NCBI RefSeq assembly: GCF_016862995.1 | Contig: NZ_BOOA01000014.1 | Coordinates: 1-64,000 of the forward strand | From: Acrocarpospora phusangensis | Lineage (GTDB): Bacteria; Actinomycetota; Actinomycetes; Streptosporangiales; Streptosporangiaceae | Direction: 5' to 3' | Length of the DNA stretch: 64,000 nt | Shown: positions 31,885 to 40,676 of the stretch, in pieces | Layout of the letters: each line of letters opens with the position of its first letter | Numbering within the stretch: position 1 is the first letter of the stretch | Made by a program: the position numbers and the translations under genes | The notes under the pieces: model-generated | Seen by the model: the letters and a program-made list of their open reading frames with translations, nothing else | Told to the model about the DNA's origin: nothing | The model's database searches: none

Positions 31885-33873
31885 ATGTCCGCCTACCCCC
31901 GCCCCCATTTCGACCGGTCGCACGCCTGGTCGAGCCTGAACGGCGAATGGGACTTCCGCGCCGACACCGATGCGGACTGGGGCAGCATCACGGTGCCCTT
32001 CGCGTGGGAGACCGCCGCGTCAGGGGTGGCGCGGCACTGGGTCCCCCTGGCCTGGTACCGGCGTGCCGTCACCGTTCCCGCCGCCTTCACCGAACGGGTG
32101 ATCCTGCACTTCGGCGCCGTGCACCACGAGGCGACCGTGTGGGTGAACGGCGTCGAGGTGGTCCGGCACGTCGGCGGGTACACGCCGTTCGAGGCCGACA
32201 TCACCGACGCGCTCGTCCCCGGCGAGCAGGAGCTCGTCGTACGCGTGCACGCACCCCTGGACAAGCGGGACATCGCGCACGGCAAGCAGCGCAGCGTGCC
32301 GCGGGACGACTTCGACGGAGTCTGCTTCACGCCGTCGTCGGGGATCTGGCAGAGCGTGTGGCTGGAGGGCAGGCCCGCCGACCACATCTCGGCGTTGCGG
32401 CTGCGGCCGAACGAGAGCCTCGACGGGATCGAGGTGGCGGCGCTGGCCTCCGGCGGCACGCTGCGGCTCTCGCTGCGCGGGGGCGACTCCGTCGAGGTGC
32501 CCGTGGTCGACGGGGTCGCGCGGGCGTCGTTGCCGGTGGCGGAGCCGCTGCTCTGGTCGCCGGAGAGTCCGCACCTCTATCACGTCGACGCCGAGCTGTC
32601 CTCGGGTGACCGGGTCACCGCGTACACCGGATTGCGCAGTATCGAGGCGGTCGGCGAGGAGCTGTACCTGAACGGGCGGCGGTTCTTCATGCGCGGCGTG
32701 CTCGACCAGGGGTACTGGCCGCTGACCGGGATCACGCCGCCTTCAGACGAAGCGCTCGTCGCCGACATCGAGGCCGCCGCGGCGGCCGGGTACAACCTGG
32801 TGCGCAAACACCTGAAGCTTGAGGATCCGCGCTTCTACCACCTGTGCGACACGATGGGCATGCTCGTCTGGGCCGAGCCGGCGGCCACCGGCCGGTTCTC
32901 CGCCGAGTCCGTCGCCGCCTTCGAGGCGCAGATCGCGCCCATGGTGGAGCTGCACGGCAATGCTCCGTCGATCGTCGTGTGGGGGCTGTACAACGAGGAA
33001 TGGGGGCTGGACTGGGACATCCCGGGCGATCCGCTGAAGGCTGAGGCGGCCGTCCGGGCGTACGACCTGGTCAAGGAGCTGGACGCGAGCCGGCCAGCGG
33101 TGGAGAACTCGGGCTGGGCGCACGTGAAGACCGACCTGCTCGACTGGCACTACTACGACGAGTCGCCGTCGGCCTGGGCGCGGAACGTGGCCGGTCTGAT
33201 GAACGGCGACCGCGACGACTTCCCGGTGAAGCTGGGGCCGGACTTCGTGGTGCGCAAGGCGCTCTCCGTCGCGCCGCTGCCGGGCGTGCCGAACCTCAAC
33301 AGCGAGTACGGCGGGGGCTTCACCAGCGTCGAACGCGCCTGGCACCTGCGCTGGCAGACCCAGGAGCTGCGCAGGCACGACCGGCTGGCCGGTTATGTGT
33401 ACACCGAGCTGTACGACATCGAGCACGAGTCGGCCGGTCTGCTCGACACCGAACGGCGGGCGAAGGACCTCGCGGGGGTCAGCCCCGCCGAGGTGAACGC
33501 CGTGACCACCCTGGTCGTGGACGTGGTTCCGGTGGCCCCCGGCCGCGACTTGCTCACCGAGTCCCGAAATTTCACCATCGATGTGCATGTCTCGCACCAC
33601 GGTCAGGAGCCCGTGCACGGCGTCGTCCACACCCTGTGGACCGGCCTGCTCGCTCCCACTCCCGTGGACGGCGCCTGGGCTGAAGGGTCCGCCGCGAGCG
33701 CCAAACCATACGTGCTCGGCTCCGCCGTCCAGGTGGCCGCCGAGTTGCCGGTGGGTCGGCAAGCGGGCCGGCTCCACCTCGCCCTCGTCTCCGGTGGCAC
33801 GGTCATCGCCCGTACGGCGGTGGACGTGAGTTCCCACACGGACCGCGTCATCGGTGACGACCACCCCCTGTAG
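31885..33873 (+). CDS. Glycoside hydrolase family 2 (beta-galactosidase/glucuronidase-like)
   Basis: A 662-residue cytosolic GH2 enzyme without signal peptide. The sugar-binding N-terminal domain (SLNGEWDFRADTDADW, WYRRAVTVP, WVNGVEVVRHVGGYTPFEAD) precedes an Ig-like domain and a TIM barrel. The acid/base Glu is in VVWGLYNEEWGL and the nucleophile Glu in LNSEYGGG. Start 31885 is chosen for the CGGAG ribosome site, since the upstream ATG at 31870 has none. In the operon it would hydrolyse the oligosaccharide imported by the ABC system. The exact glycoside is not determinable. Confidence 0.88.
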   Translation: MSAYPRPHFDRSHAWSSLNGEWDFRADTDADWGSITVPFAWETAASGVARHWVPLAWYRRAVTVPAAFTERVILHFGAVHHEATVWVNGVEVVRHVGGYTPFEADITDALVPGEQELVVRVHAPLDKRDIAHGKQRSVPRDDFDGVCFTPSSGIWQSVWLEGRPADHISALRLRPNESLDGIEVAALASGGTLRLSLRGGDSVEVPVVDGVARASLPVAEPLLWSPESPHLYHVDAELSSGDRVTAYTGLRSIEAVGEELYLNGRRFFMRGVLDQGYWPLTGITPPSDEALVADIEAAAAAGYNLVRKHLKLEDPRFYHLCDTMGMLVWAEPAATGRFSAESVAAFEAQIAPMVELHGNAPSIVVWGLYNEEWGLDWDIPGDPLKAEAAVRAYDLVKELDASRPAVENSGWAHVKTDLLDWHYYDESPSAWARNVAGLMNGDRDDFPVKLGPDFVVRKALSVAPLPGVPNLNSEYGGGFTSVERAWHLRWQTQELRRHDRLAGYVYTELYDIEHESAGLLDTERRAKDLAGVSPAEVNAVTTLVVDVVPVAPGRDLLTESRNFTIDVHVSHHGQEPVHGVVHTLWTGLLAPTPVDGAWAEGSAASAKPYVLGSAVQVAAELPVGRQAGRLHLALVSGGTVIARTAVDVSSHTDRVIGDDHPL

Positions 33874-33883
33874 GAGATCCGTC

Positions 33884-35506
33884 ATGCGCCGTTTCTTACT
33901 ACTGCTATCCCCGTTGGTGCTGGTGGCAGCGATGTTTACGGCACCCGCCCTGGCCGCCCCGCCCGGCCAGATCCTCTACTCGCCCAACCTCGGCACCTAC
34001 CCGCAGGGTGACGCCAGCTACCCGCGCGCGATCCGCCTCGACTACGACGGATCACCGAACGAGACCATGCTCGCCACCTTCGCCCGCCGGAACCACGGCG
34101 CGCCCTCCTCGCTGCCGATCTACCGCAGCACCGACGGCGGCGCGACGTGGACGGCCAGTCCCATCTCGACGATCACGTCCAACACCGCCGGATGGGGTAT
34201 CGAGGCCCCGGTTCTCTACGAGGTGCCGAGGACCGCGAACGGGCTGAACCAGGGTGACCTGCTCGCCAGCGGCACGGCCTGGCAGGTGGGCAACTACACG
34301 GCCCAGAAGGTCGAGGTTTTCAAGAGCACCGACCACGGCGTCACCTGGAGCTACCTGTCGAACTGCACCTCGACGAGCGGCCAGCCCAACAGCATCGGAC
34401 ACGGCATCTGGGAGCCGTGGTTCCTGCTCGCGCCGAACAACACCCTGGCCTGCTTCATCTCCGACGAACGCCCGTCGGGCACGCCGACCAACAACCAGGT
34501 GATCGGGCACTACACCTCCACCAACGGCGGCGTCACCTGGAGTGCCTCCCTCACCCAGGACGTGGCCTTCCCCGCCGACAACCTGGCCAGGCCGGGCATG
34601 TCCATCCTCACCACGCTCCCCAACGGCACCTTCCTCATGGCGTACGAGCTTTGCCGGGACGCGACCAACGCCGACCACGCCTGCGAGGTCTACGTCAAGA
34701 CCAGCTCGAACGGGCTGAACTGGTCGTCGGCGGGCACCCTGGTGCAGACCGTCGACGGCAGGCAACTGCTGCACACGCCGTACGTGGCCTGGCTGCCCGG
34801 CGGCGGCCCCAACGGCACGCTCCTGCTGTCGGGTCAGCGGGTCGTGAGCGGCCCGACCGGCAGCAAGGCGGTCCTGGGCGAATCGGGCTCCGTCCTGTTC
34901 AGCAACACCAACCTCGGCGTCGGCGCCTGGACCGAGATCGAGGCCCCGGTCAACATCAACCCCACCGGGGGCTACGCGGCGGGCGTGCCCTCCTGCCCCG
35001 GCTACAGCTCCCCGATCGTGCCCTCGGCCAACGGCACCACCTTCCTCTATCTGGCCGCCACCCAGCTCACCGGCAACCAGTGCCAGGTCAGGTACGGCAT
35101 CGGCAGGCTGGGCGGCCCGGTCGGCCAGATCACCGGCCCGGCGACGGCCGGTAAGTGCGTCGACGTGGACACCAACACCAACGTCAGCGGCCGGCACGTG
35201 CAGCTCTGGGACTGCGGCGCCGCCACCGGCCAGCGCTGGTCCTTCCCGGGCGATGGAACCATCCGGGCGTTCGGCAAGTGCCTGGACATCGTAGGAAACG
35301 GGACAGCCAATCTCACCAAGGTGCAGCTCTGGGAGTGCGGCACCGCGGGCGGTCAGAAGTGGCAGCCGCAGCCCAACGGCTCCCTGCTGAACCCGCAGTC
35401 GGGCCGCTGCCTCGACAGCCCCAGTGGCGCGACGGCCAACGGCACCTGGCTCCAGATCTACGACTGCAACGGCCTCAACCCCCAGAAGTGGAACATCCCG
35501 AGTTAG
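33884..35506 (+). CDS. Secreted BNR/sialidase-like propeller protein with ricin-type lectin domain
   Basis: A 540-residue exported protein. A signal peptide ends near LAAPP. Residues about 25-405 form a sialidase-like beta-propeller with BNR/Asp-box motifs (STDGGATWTAS, STDHGVTWSYL, STNGGVTWSAS, SSNGLNWSS). Residues about 410-540 are a ricin B (CBM13) domain with three CVDV/CLDI/CLDS and QLWDC-type repeats. The fold fits GH93-type exo-arabinanases or a related exo-glycosidase. It follows the GH2 gene by 10 bp, so the operon encodes an outside attack, uptake and intracellular hydrolysis. Specificity is inferred only. Confidence 0.82.
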   Translation: MRRFLLLLSPLVLVAAMFTAPALAAPPGQILYSPNLGTYPQGDASYPRAIRLDYDGSPNETMLATFARRNHGAPSSLPIYRSTDGGATWTASPISTITSNTAGWGIEAPVLYEVPRTANGLNQGDLLASGTAWQVGNYTAQKVEVFKSTDHGVTWSYLSNCTSTSGQPNSIGHGIWEPWFLLAPNNTLACFISDERPSGTPTNNQVIGHYTSTNGGVTWSASLTQDVAFPADNLARPGMSILTTLPNGTFLMAYELCRDATNADHACEVYVKTSSNGLNWSSAGTLVQTVDGRQLLHTPYVAWLPGGGPNGTLLLSGQRVVSGPTGSKAVLGESGSVLFSNTNLGVGAWTEIEAPVNINPTGGYAAGVPSCPGYSSPIVPSANGTTFLYLAATQLTGNQCQVRYGIGRLGGPVGQITGPATAGKCVDVDTNTNVSGRHVQLWDCGAATGQRWSFPGDGTIRAFGKCLDIVGNGTANLTKVQLWECGTAGGQKWQPQPNGSLLNPQSGRCLDSPSGATANGTWLQIYDCNGLNPQKWNIPS

Positions 35507-35586
35507 CCCGCTGAGATGAGCTCTGGCCGACGACACCCGGTTCCGACCGTCACCGCAGGTCGCCGGCCAGGGCAGATCCCCCATAC

Positions 35587-36405
35587 TCACTTGACGCTGC
35601 GGACCAGGACCTCCAGCTCCGAACTGGCGTACATGGTCGAGCTGGTGGGATCGACCACGGTCGTGATCGCGATGGCCAGGCCCGTCTCGACGGTCCAGAT
35701 GAACCGGCGGCCCTGCAGGGGTCTCGGCTCGCCGTTGACGCGGCCGGTGTCGGTCCAGGTGCGCATGAAGCCGGACACTCCCTCGACGACGGCCCGCTCC
35801 TGCGTCGCGGTGGGCGTGTCCGTCGACCAGGGCTCGCGTCCTGTCTGCTGCCAGTCCCCGGCGTCCACCGCCTGGCCTCGGTACACCGTCATGGCCACGT
35901 GGGGGCTCTGACCTGTCGCTTCTCCCCAGTAGCGGGTGGTCCGCTGCCATCCTTCGCCGAACTCCACCCTCTCGTTGCCTTTCCCGAGCCCCTGCGGTGC
36001 CCTCATCCCGTCCACCGGCTCCGCGAGGGTGTTGGAGATCAGCTCGATGCTTTCCGAGAGCCGTCGCAGGTCGTCGGTGAAGTCGCTCGATGCCCAGATC
36101 CGGATGCCCAGGCCGGGCCGGATGACCCACAGGCGCATGCGGCCCTTGTCCAGGCCGCGGCTCGTGCCGACGACTCGGCCTTCGACGGCCGGTGATCCGT
36201 TGACGGAGGTTCGGCGCGCGTCTTCGAGTTGCTCGTCCGTGGGGAAGGAGATCCGTTGCAGTGACTTCAGGTCGTTCGCGCGCAGACCGTACACCGCCTC
36301 CACCGTGACCCATGCGGCTTGGCCGTGCGACCAAGTCCTGGCGATGCCGTCGTTGAACAGGACGATCTCACCCGAGTTTCGCCAGCCATCCGGCAGGTAC
36401 GTCAC
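35587..36405 (-). CDS. Protein of unknown function, probably 5'-truncated
   Basis: A 272-residue product counted from the first available start, GTG at 36405 (MTYLPDGW). The same frame is open upstream to the TGA of the PadR gene at 36526 without any ATG, GTG or TTG, yet reads like coding sequence (RIAGGIRIQWTGDIGDL, FPKDNLD). An N-terminal part has probably been lost or the start is non-standard. The protein has no signal peptide or membrane helix and no family I recognise. It contains two halves rich in beta-strand-like segments (VYGLRANDLKSLQRISFPTD, GRRFIWTVETGLAIAITTVV). Confidence 0.6.
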   Translation of the reverse strand: MTYLPDGWRNSGEIVLFNDGIARTWSHGQAAWVTVEAVYGLRANDLKSLQRISFPTDEQLEDARRTSVNGSPAVEGRVVGTSRGLDKGRMRLWVIRPGLGIRIWASSDFTDDLRRLSESIELISNTLAEPVDGMRAPQGLGKGNERVEFGEGWQRTTRYWGEATGQSPHVAMTVYRGQAVDAGDWQQTGREPWSTDTPTATQERAVVEGVSGFMRTWTDTGRVNGEPRPLQGRRFIWTVETGLAIAITTVVDPTSSTMYASSELEVLVRSVK

Positions 36406-36525
36406 CCGGAGGTCTCCGATGTCTCCGGTCCACTGGATCCGGATGCCGCCGGCGATTCGGTCGAGGTTGTCCTTCGGGAAAGCGATCTCCGGTGGGTGTG
36501 CCGCGGGTTCCCGGGAGGGAAGCGT

Positions 36526-36855
36526 TCACGTAGCACCACCGGGCCGAAGCACCCAACGGGACCTGCCTGGGTTCCTCGCGTGGGCGGCCTCAAGCGCCTG
36601 CCGCGCGAGGTCGGCACCATCAGGTGAGAAGCGGTAGTACCGGCGGCGCGGCCGTGCGGCCTCGTGCGGGTCGATGTCTTCCCACCGTGATTCGAGCCAG
36701 CCGATGCCTTCGAAGCGGGCCAGGATCGGCTGGATGGTGCCCGGGGCGAGGCCGGCGGCGTGGCAGATCTCCAGGCCGTACATCTCGCGGGTGGGGTCCT
36801 CCAGGAGGGCGCGCAGGACGAGCTGCGTCGGGAGGGTCATGCGCGGAGTGCCCAT
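36526..36855 (-). CDS. PadR-family transcriptional regulator
   Basis: A 109-residue winged-helix regulator: LRALLEDPTREMYGLEICHA, GLAPGTIQPILARFEGIGWL and RRRYYRFSPDGADLARQALE are the PadR HTH and wing. PadR proteins repress stress- or drug-related genes and usually lie beside their targets. The downstream gene on the same strand (35587) is the likely target partner. The start ATG at 36855 is well placed. The C-terminal extension after RQALEAAHARN may have been altered together with the start of the next gene. Confidence 0.85.
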   Translation of the reverse strand: MGTPRMTLPTQLVLRALLEDPTREMYGLEICHAAGLAPGTIQPILARFEGIGWLESRWEDIDPHEAARPRRRYYRFSPDGADLARQALEAAHARNPGRSRWVLRPGGAT

Positions 36856-37012
36856 TCTCGTACTCTAACTAGGGTCGGCTTTGCGTGGGGGTGAGAGCGA
36901 CCTAACCAGCGACCATTCGCACCGCAAGTTTGCAGCCCACGCGCAGCCGTACGCGCGGACCGAATGTCGATAGCATTCGCCGACCAATGAGCTTTTGAGT
37001 GACTGGAGAACC

Positions 37013-37768
37013 TTGAGGCGTTTCATTGCTTATGTCGGTACTGCGCTGGTTGTGCTCATCGCAGGATGCGGAGGTTCGGCCGACCCATCAGCTGACCCGA
37101 CAGCCAGTCCGACGGTCAACCCGCTGGCGGCGCTGGAAGCGCAGTTCGTGGCCAAGCGCGGAGTCAAAGTCAGCGAGATTCAGGAGACCCACGTCGACGG
37201 CGAACTCTTCAACAACGGGAACCGCGACGGCGTCGTACAGTTCAGCGGCATCGGCGTCGACGGATACGACATTACGATGAAAACCGAGCTGATGGACGCC
37301 CCCATCCGGACGCTTGCGATCGGTTCCTCCTCCTACCAGTCCGGCGGAACGATCGCGGACGTCCTGCCCGACGGTAAGAAATGGCGGAAGTCGGAGAGCG
37401 AACCGGGAAAGCGGACCCCGTTCTTCACCCCGATGTTGATCCTCGAACCCGCCACCCTCAAAGCCGTGCTGGCGACGATGGCGAAGCAGTCCGGCGGCGT
37501 GTACGAGGGAACGATCACGCTGGGCGCTCTCCACGCGGTATCGCCGTCATTCCAGGCCGAGGACCTGACCGACACCCGAGAGGCCGCACTGGTGATGTCA
37601 TGGCGGATGTCGGTGGGCCTGGACGGGCTGCCGACACGACTGGTCACGAGCTATTCCGATCCCGAATACACTCTCGGCCCCTTGGAGAAGAAGAGCGACA
37701 TTCGCTTCTCCTCCTGGGGAACTCCAGTGGAACTCGCATCCCCGCCGGAGAAAGAGACGAGCACCTGA
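37013..37768 (+). CDS. Lipoprotein (LppX/LprG-like size and topology)
   Basis: A 251-residue predicted lipoprotein. The TTG start at 37013 is chosen because GGAGAACC precedes it and the signal peptide MRRFIAYVGTALVVLIAGC begins there, with lipobox LIAGC. The mature protein has a low-complexity spacer (SADPSADPTASPTVNP) and a beta-rich domain (DGYDITMKTELMDAPIRTLA, VMSWRMSVGLDGLPTRLVTS). This layout is similar to LppX/LprG-type or DUF-type lipoproteins that bind lipids, but the family assignment is unsure. It is transcribed away from the PadR gene. Confidence 0.65.
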   Translation: MRRFIAYVGTALVVLIAGCGGSADPSADPTASPTVNPLAALEAQFVAKRGVKVSEIQETHVDGELFNNGNRDGVVQFSGIGVDGYDITMKTELMDAPIRTLAIGSSSYQSGGTIADVLPDGKKWRKSESEPGKRTPFFTPMLILEPATLKAVLATMAKQSGGVYEGTITLGALHAVSPSFQAEDLTDTREAALVMSWRMSVGLDGLPTRLVTSYSDPEYTLGPLEKKSDIRFSSWGTPVELASPPEKETST

Positions 37769-37867
37769 CGTCCCGGATCGGGTTACGGCGCTGATCCGAC
37801 GTATTCTCCAACCGGGGGACACAGTCCACCCCTCTCAGCCATCGCCCGGCGAGGAAAGGTCACGCTG

Positions 37868-38726
37868 ATGACCGTTCTGCACGAGAGCGCCACCCACACT
37901 GCACTCACCGGCTGGCACGTCGCGCTGGCGCTGACCGGCCGCGCCAGTTCGCTGTGTCCACTGCTACGCCGACTCCGGGCCGGCCGCCTCGCACGGCACC
38001 ATGACGGGCGGCGACTGGTGCCACCTCATCGGCGTCGCTGCGGCGCTGGGCGCCCGCGTCCAGTTCATCGGCGGCGAACCGACGCTGCATCCGGACTTCG
38101 CGCGGATCCTCGCCCACACCGTGGAGCTCGGCGTGCCCGTCGAGGTGTTCACCAACCTGTACCGGATTCGCGAATCCTGGTGGGAGCTGCTTGCGCGGCC
38201 GGGAGTGTCCCTGGCCACCAGCTGGTACTCCGACCAGGCCGACGATCACGCCCGGATCACCGGACGGGCTGGCAGCTACGAGCGCACCCGAGCCAACGTG
38301 GCCAAAGCGGTCGGCCTCGGCATCCCCGTGCGTGCTGCCATCGTGGGCGTCCTCGACGGCCAGCGCGTCCGGGAGGCTGAGGCCGATCTCCGCTCGCTCG
38401 GTGTCACTCGTGTCCGCGTCGGCCACGTGCAGGACCTCGGTCGAGCCCAGATAGGCAGTCGGCCGGACCCCGCCCAACTCTGCGGCCGCTGCGGAGACAG
38501 GCGGCTGGCGGTCTCCCCGACCGGCGATGTCACCCCGTGCGTGATGTCGGGCTGGATGGTCGCCGGCAACGTCTTGGTTGAGCCGCTGACAGTGATCGTG
38601 GGCGGCGCCGCATGGCGTGACCATCTCGTCCAGATCCCACGTCAAGGCAGGGTCTGTCCTCCAGAATGCAATCCGGCTTCGGATGGCAATGACTGCCCTC
38701 CGGCACAGCAGGTCGACGGAGAATAA
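37868..38726 (+). pseudogene. Radical SAM/SPASM maturase gene with frameshift through the Fe-S cluster motif
   Basis: The 5' part (frame starting at ATG 37868) reads WHVALALTGR, after which a CxxxCxxC cluster motif is expected. The sequence instead shifts frame, and CVHCYADSGPAASHGTMTGG appears in the frame that continues to the TAA at 38726. The first cluster Cys is lost in either reading. The rest is typical radical SAM with a C-terminal SPASM-like domain (GGEPTLHP, CGRCGDRRLAVSPTGDVTPC, CPPECNPASDGNDCPP). SPASM enzymes mature peptides. A net loss of two bases near 37945-37965 explains the break. Confidence 0.8.
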
Positions 38727-38730
38727 GCCC

Positions 38731-39867
38731 ATGGACTGGGCATCGCACGCGCAACGCCTCGCAGAGCAGGTCACCCATCCCGGCTCGCGATGGCGCGAAC
38801 CCGTCACCTCGACGCCCCGTCACCTACTCGTACCCTGCTGGTGGGCACCCGGACCGGGCGGCCGCACCGTCCAGGACGGCCCTGCTGACCCGAGCGCGTG
38901 GATGCGCGCCGCCTACTCCGACCGGACATTGGTGACCCAGATCGGCATCCTGCACGCCGACCACGCCACGCCCGAGGACCACCCCTGCGGCTACCCGACT
39001 TCGTCCTCGACCTTGCCGTCCCTGGTACTGACCATGTTCGGCCACGCCAACGTCCATCCAGGTCTGGACGTGCTCGACGTCGGCACCGGCTCCGGGTACG
39101 GGGCGGGGCTGCTGGCTCACCTGCTCGGCAGCGAGCGGGTCACGAGCATGGACGTGGACCCCTACCTGGTGAAGGTGGCCGGCGAACGGCTCGCGGCGGT
39201 CGGCCTGTACCCCACCCTCGCGACCGTGGACGCGACCGGACCACTGCCGGGGGAGTACGACCGGGTCGTGGCCACGATGTCGGTGAAGCCCATCCCCGCG
39301 TCCTGGCTGGAGGCGCTGCGTCCCGGCGGGCGGCTCGTCACCACCATCGCGGGCACGTCGCTGATCGTGGTGGCCGACAAGACCGAAGACGGTGGAGCAG
39401 CCGGGCAAGTCGCCCGGGACTGGGCGATGTTCATGTCCAGCCGCGAGGGCGCCGACTATCCGCCCAGACTCGACGATCTGGTGGCCACTGCCCAGAACGC
39501 CGAGGGCGACAGCGTGGAGCCGTCCCGGTTCCCGGTGCTGGACATGGTCAACGGCGACACATGGGAAATCCGCTCGATGCTGGAGATCGCAGCGCCGGGC
39601 ATCGAGCACTCCTACGGGGAGGACGAGGACTCTCGTACGGCCGTCATGGTCCACGAGGACGGGTCATGGGCCCGCGCCGAGTCGACCGGGGGAGACCCGC
39701 CGACCGTCCACCAGGGCGGTCCACGCCGCCTCTGGGACGAGCTCGACCATGTCCGCGACTACTGGCTCCAGCACGGCGCACTGCCGCTGTACGGGGCCCG
39801 TGTCCGGGTCTCGCCGGACGGGGCGATCCGCCTGCAGCGTGGCCGCTGGACTGCCACCATCGCCTGA
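38731..39867 (+). CDS. PCMT-like SAM methyltransferase of a peptide-maturation type
   Basis: A 378-residue protein with the protein-L-isoaspartate methyltransferase-type fold: VPRHLLVP-like TPRHLLVPCWW near the N-terminus, the SAM motif LDVLDVGTGSGYGAGLLAHL, and MSVKPIPASWLEALRPGGRL. A C-terminal extension (LWDELDHVRDYWLQHGALPL, GRVRVSPDG-like GARVRVSPDG) is characteristic of relatives in RiPP gene clusters such as ATP-grasp or lanthipeptide systems. It starts 4 bp after the radical SAM stop, so they were an operon. No precursor peptide or ATP-grasp gene is visible nearby. Confidence 0.75.
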   Translation: MDWASHAQRLAEQVTHPGSRWREPVTSTPRHLLVPCWWAPGPGGRTVQDGPADPSAWMRAAYSDRTLVTQIGILHADHATPEDHPCGYPTSSSTLPSLVLTMFGHANVHPGLDVLDVGTGSGYGAGLLAHLLGSERVTSMDVDPYLVKVAGERLAAVGLYPTLATVDATGPLPGEYDRVVATMSVKPIPASWLEALRPGGRLVTTIAGTSLIVVADKTEDGGAAGQVARDWAMFMSSREGADYPPRLDDLVATAQNAEGDSVEPSRFPVLDMVNGDTWEIRSMLEIAAPGIEHSYGEDEDSRTAVMVHEDGSWARAESTGGDPPTVHQGGPRRLWDELDHVRDYWLQHGALPLYGARVRVSPDGAIRLQRGRWTATIA

Positions 39868-39998
39868 CCTTCCGACGATGCGCCGTCTCACAGGCGTCTC
39901 ACAGACTCCCCCGGAAAGGGCGAACCGATTCGGACGAAGCGGACTAATGGGCGGCCCTGAGCTGCATTCCATGGACTGACAGGACCGCAACGACCCCC

Positions 39999-40042
39999 AC
40001 TGGGGGTCAAGGGGTCGCAGGTTCAAATCCTGTCGTCCCGAC
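39999..40042. repeat. Right attachment-site copy: 3' fragment of tRNA-Pro (44-bp direct repeat)
   Basis: These 44 bp are identical to the tRNA-Pro 3' half at 23186-23229, in the same orientation, and diverge immediately on both sides (no acceptor 5' half, no full CCA). This is the hallmark of an attR left by integration into a tRNA gene. It bounds a 16.8-kb segment. A second integrase remnant begins just outside, suggesting another element once followed. Confidence 0.88.
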
Positions 40043-40053
40043 AGAATGGCAGC

Positions 40054-40090
40054 AGCCTGTCGGCCTGGTGAATAGCCAGGTTAACAGGCT
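40054..40090. terminator. Hairpin terminator beside the attachment-site copy
   Basis: AGCCTGT (40054-40060) pairs with ACAGGCT (40084-40090), and an inner CCTGG/CCAGG pair strengthens the stem. GTTTCTGTTT follows. It sits between the tRNA fragment and the 3' end of the integrase remnant and could terminate either strand. Confidence 0.65.
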
Positions 40091-40125
40091 GTTTCTGTTT
40101 GCCGACAGCGATCCTTGAGCTCGAT

Positions 40126-40345
40126 TACCCAGCGTAGTTGGGGACCAGATGGGGACCCTGGGTCGGCCGTCGCCCAGCGAGACGAGCGCTCAGGGCGGTC
40201 CCGGCAGCGGTCGCCGAACCGAGATTCGGGTGCAGATAGCGCTGTGTGGTCAGCGATCCATGGCCGGCGACCGTGCGGAGCACGTGAACGCGTACGCCGG
40301 CGTCGGCCATCCACGTCAGGCCCGATTCGGGTGCCCGATGGGTGG
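40126..40345 (-). pseudogene. C-terminal fragment of a tyrosine integrase
   Basis: The minus strand encodes GLTWMADAGVRVHVLRTVAG then HGSLTTQRYLHPNLGSATAA and ends RRPTQGPHLVPNYAG. This is the C-terminal catalytic portion of a tyrosine recombinase, with the H/R-type helix and the nucleophilic Tyr in QRYLHP. The upstream HxLRH region and all N-terminal domains are missing. At about 40345 the sequence is joined to an unrelated plus-strand fragment. The 3' end points to the tRNA fragment, as expected for an integrase next to its att site. Confidence 0.8.
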
Positions 40346-40617
40346 TGGTGGAGCTGCGGTTGAAGAACACGGGCGCGACCGTCTTCGACGACGCACCCGG
40401 CAACGGGCTCAAGCTGATCGACACGGAGGGCCAGCATTACACGCACACCTTCGGCGGGGTGAAGGAGGGTGTGGTCTTCTCGTCCGTCACGGCCAACCCG
40501 GGCGATTCGCGTAAGAGCGTGGTCCTCTTCGGTGCCCCAGGACGGCAGACTCGCGAAGCTTCAATTTTCGCTGAACAGCGGTTTCACCAGCGAACGGGCG
40601 CGTGGGCGATCCCGTAA
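40346..40617 (+). pseudogene. DUF4352-like lipoprotein fragment with frameshifts
   Basis: VELRLKNTGATVFDDAPGNG and LKLIDTEGQHYTHTFGG resemble the DUF4352 telokin-like domain of actinobacterial secreted lipoproteins. The 5' part is cut off at the integrase junction. Downstream, DGRLAKLQFSLNSGFTSE is in another frame, and the ending TGAWAIP with its TAA is back in the first. At least two indels have occurred. Nothing here is likely to be expressed as a functional protein. Confidence 0.6.
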
Positions 40618-40676
40618 CGCCCGTCCAGCCCCGCGTATCGGTAGCGCAGGGCACCGTTCGGGCGCCGACGGGTGTC

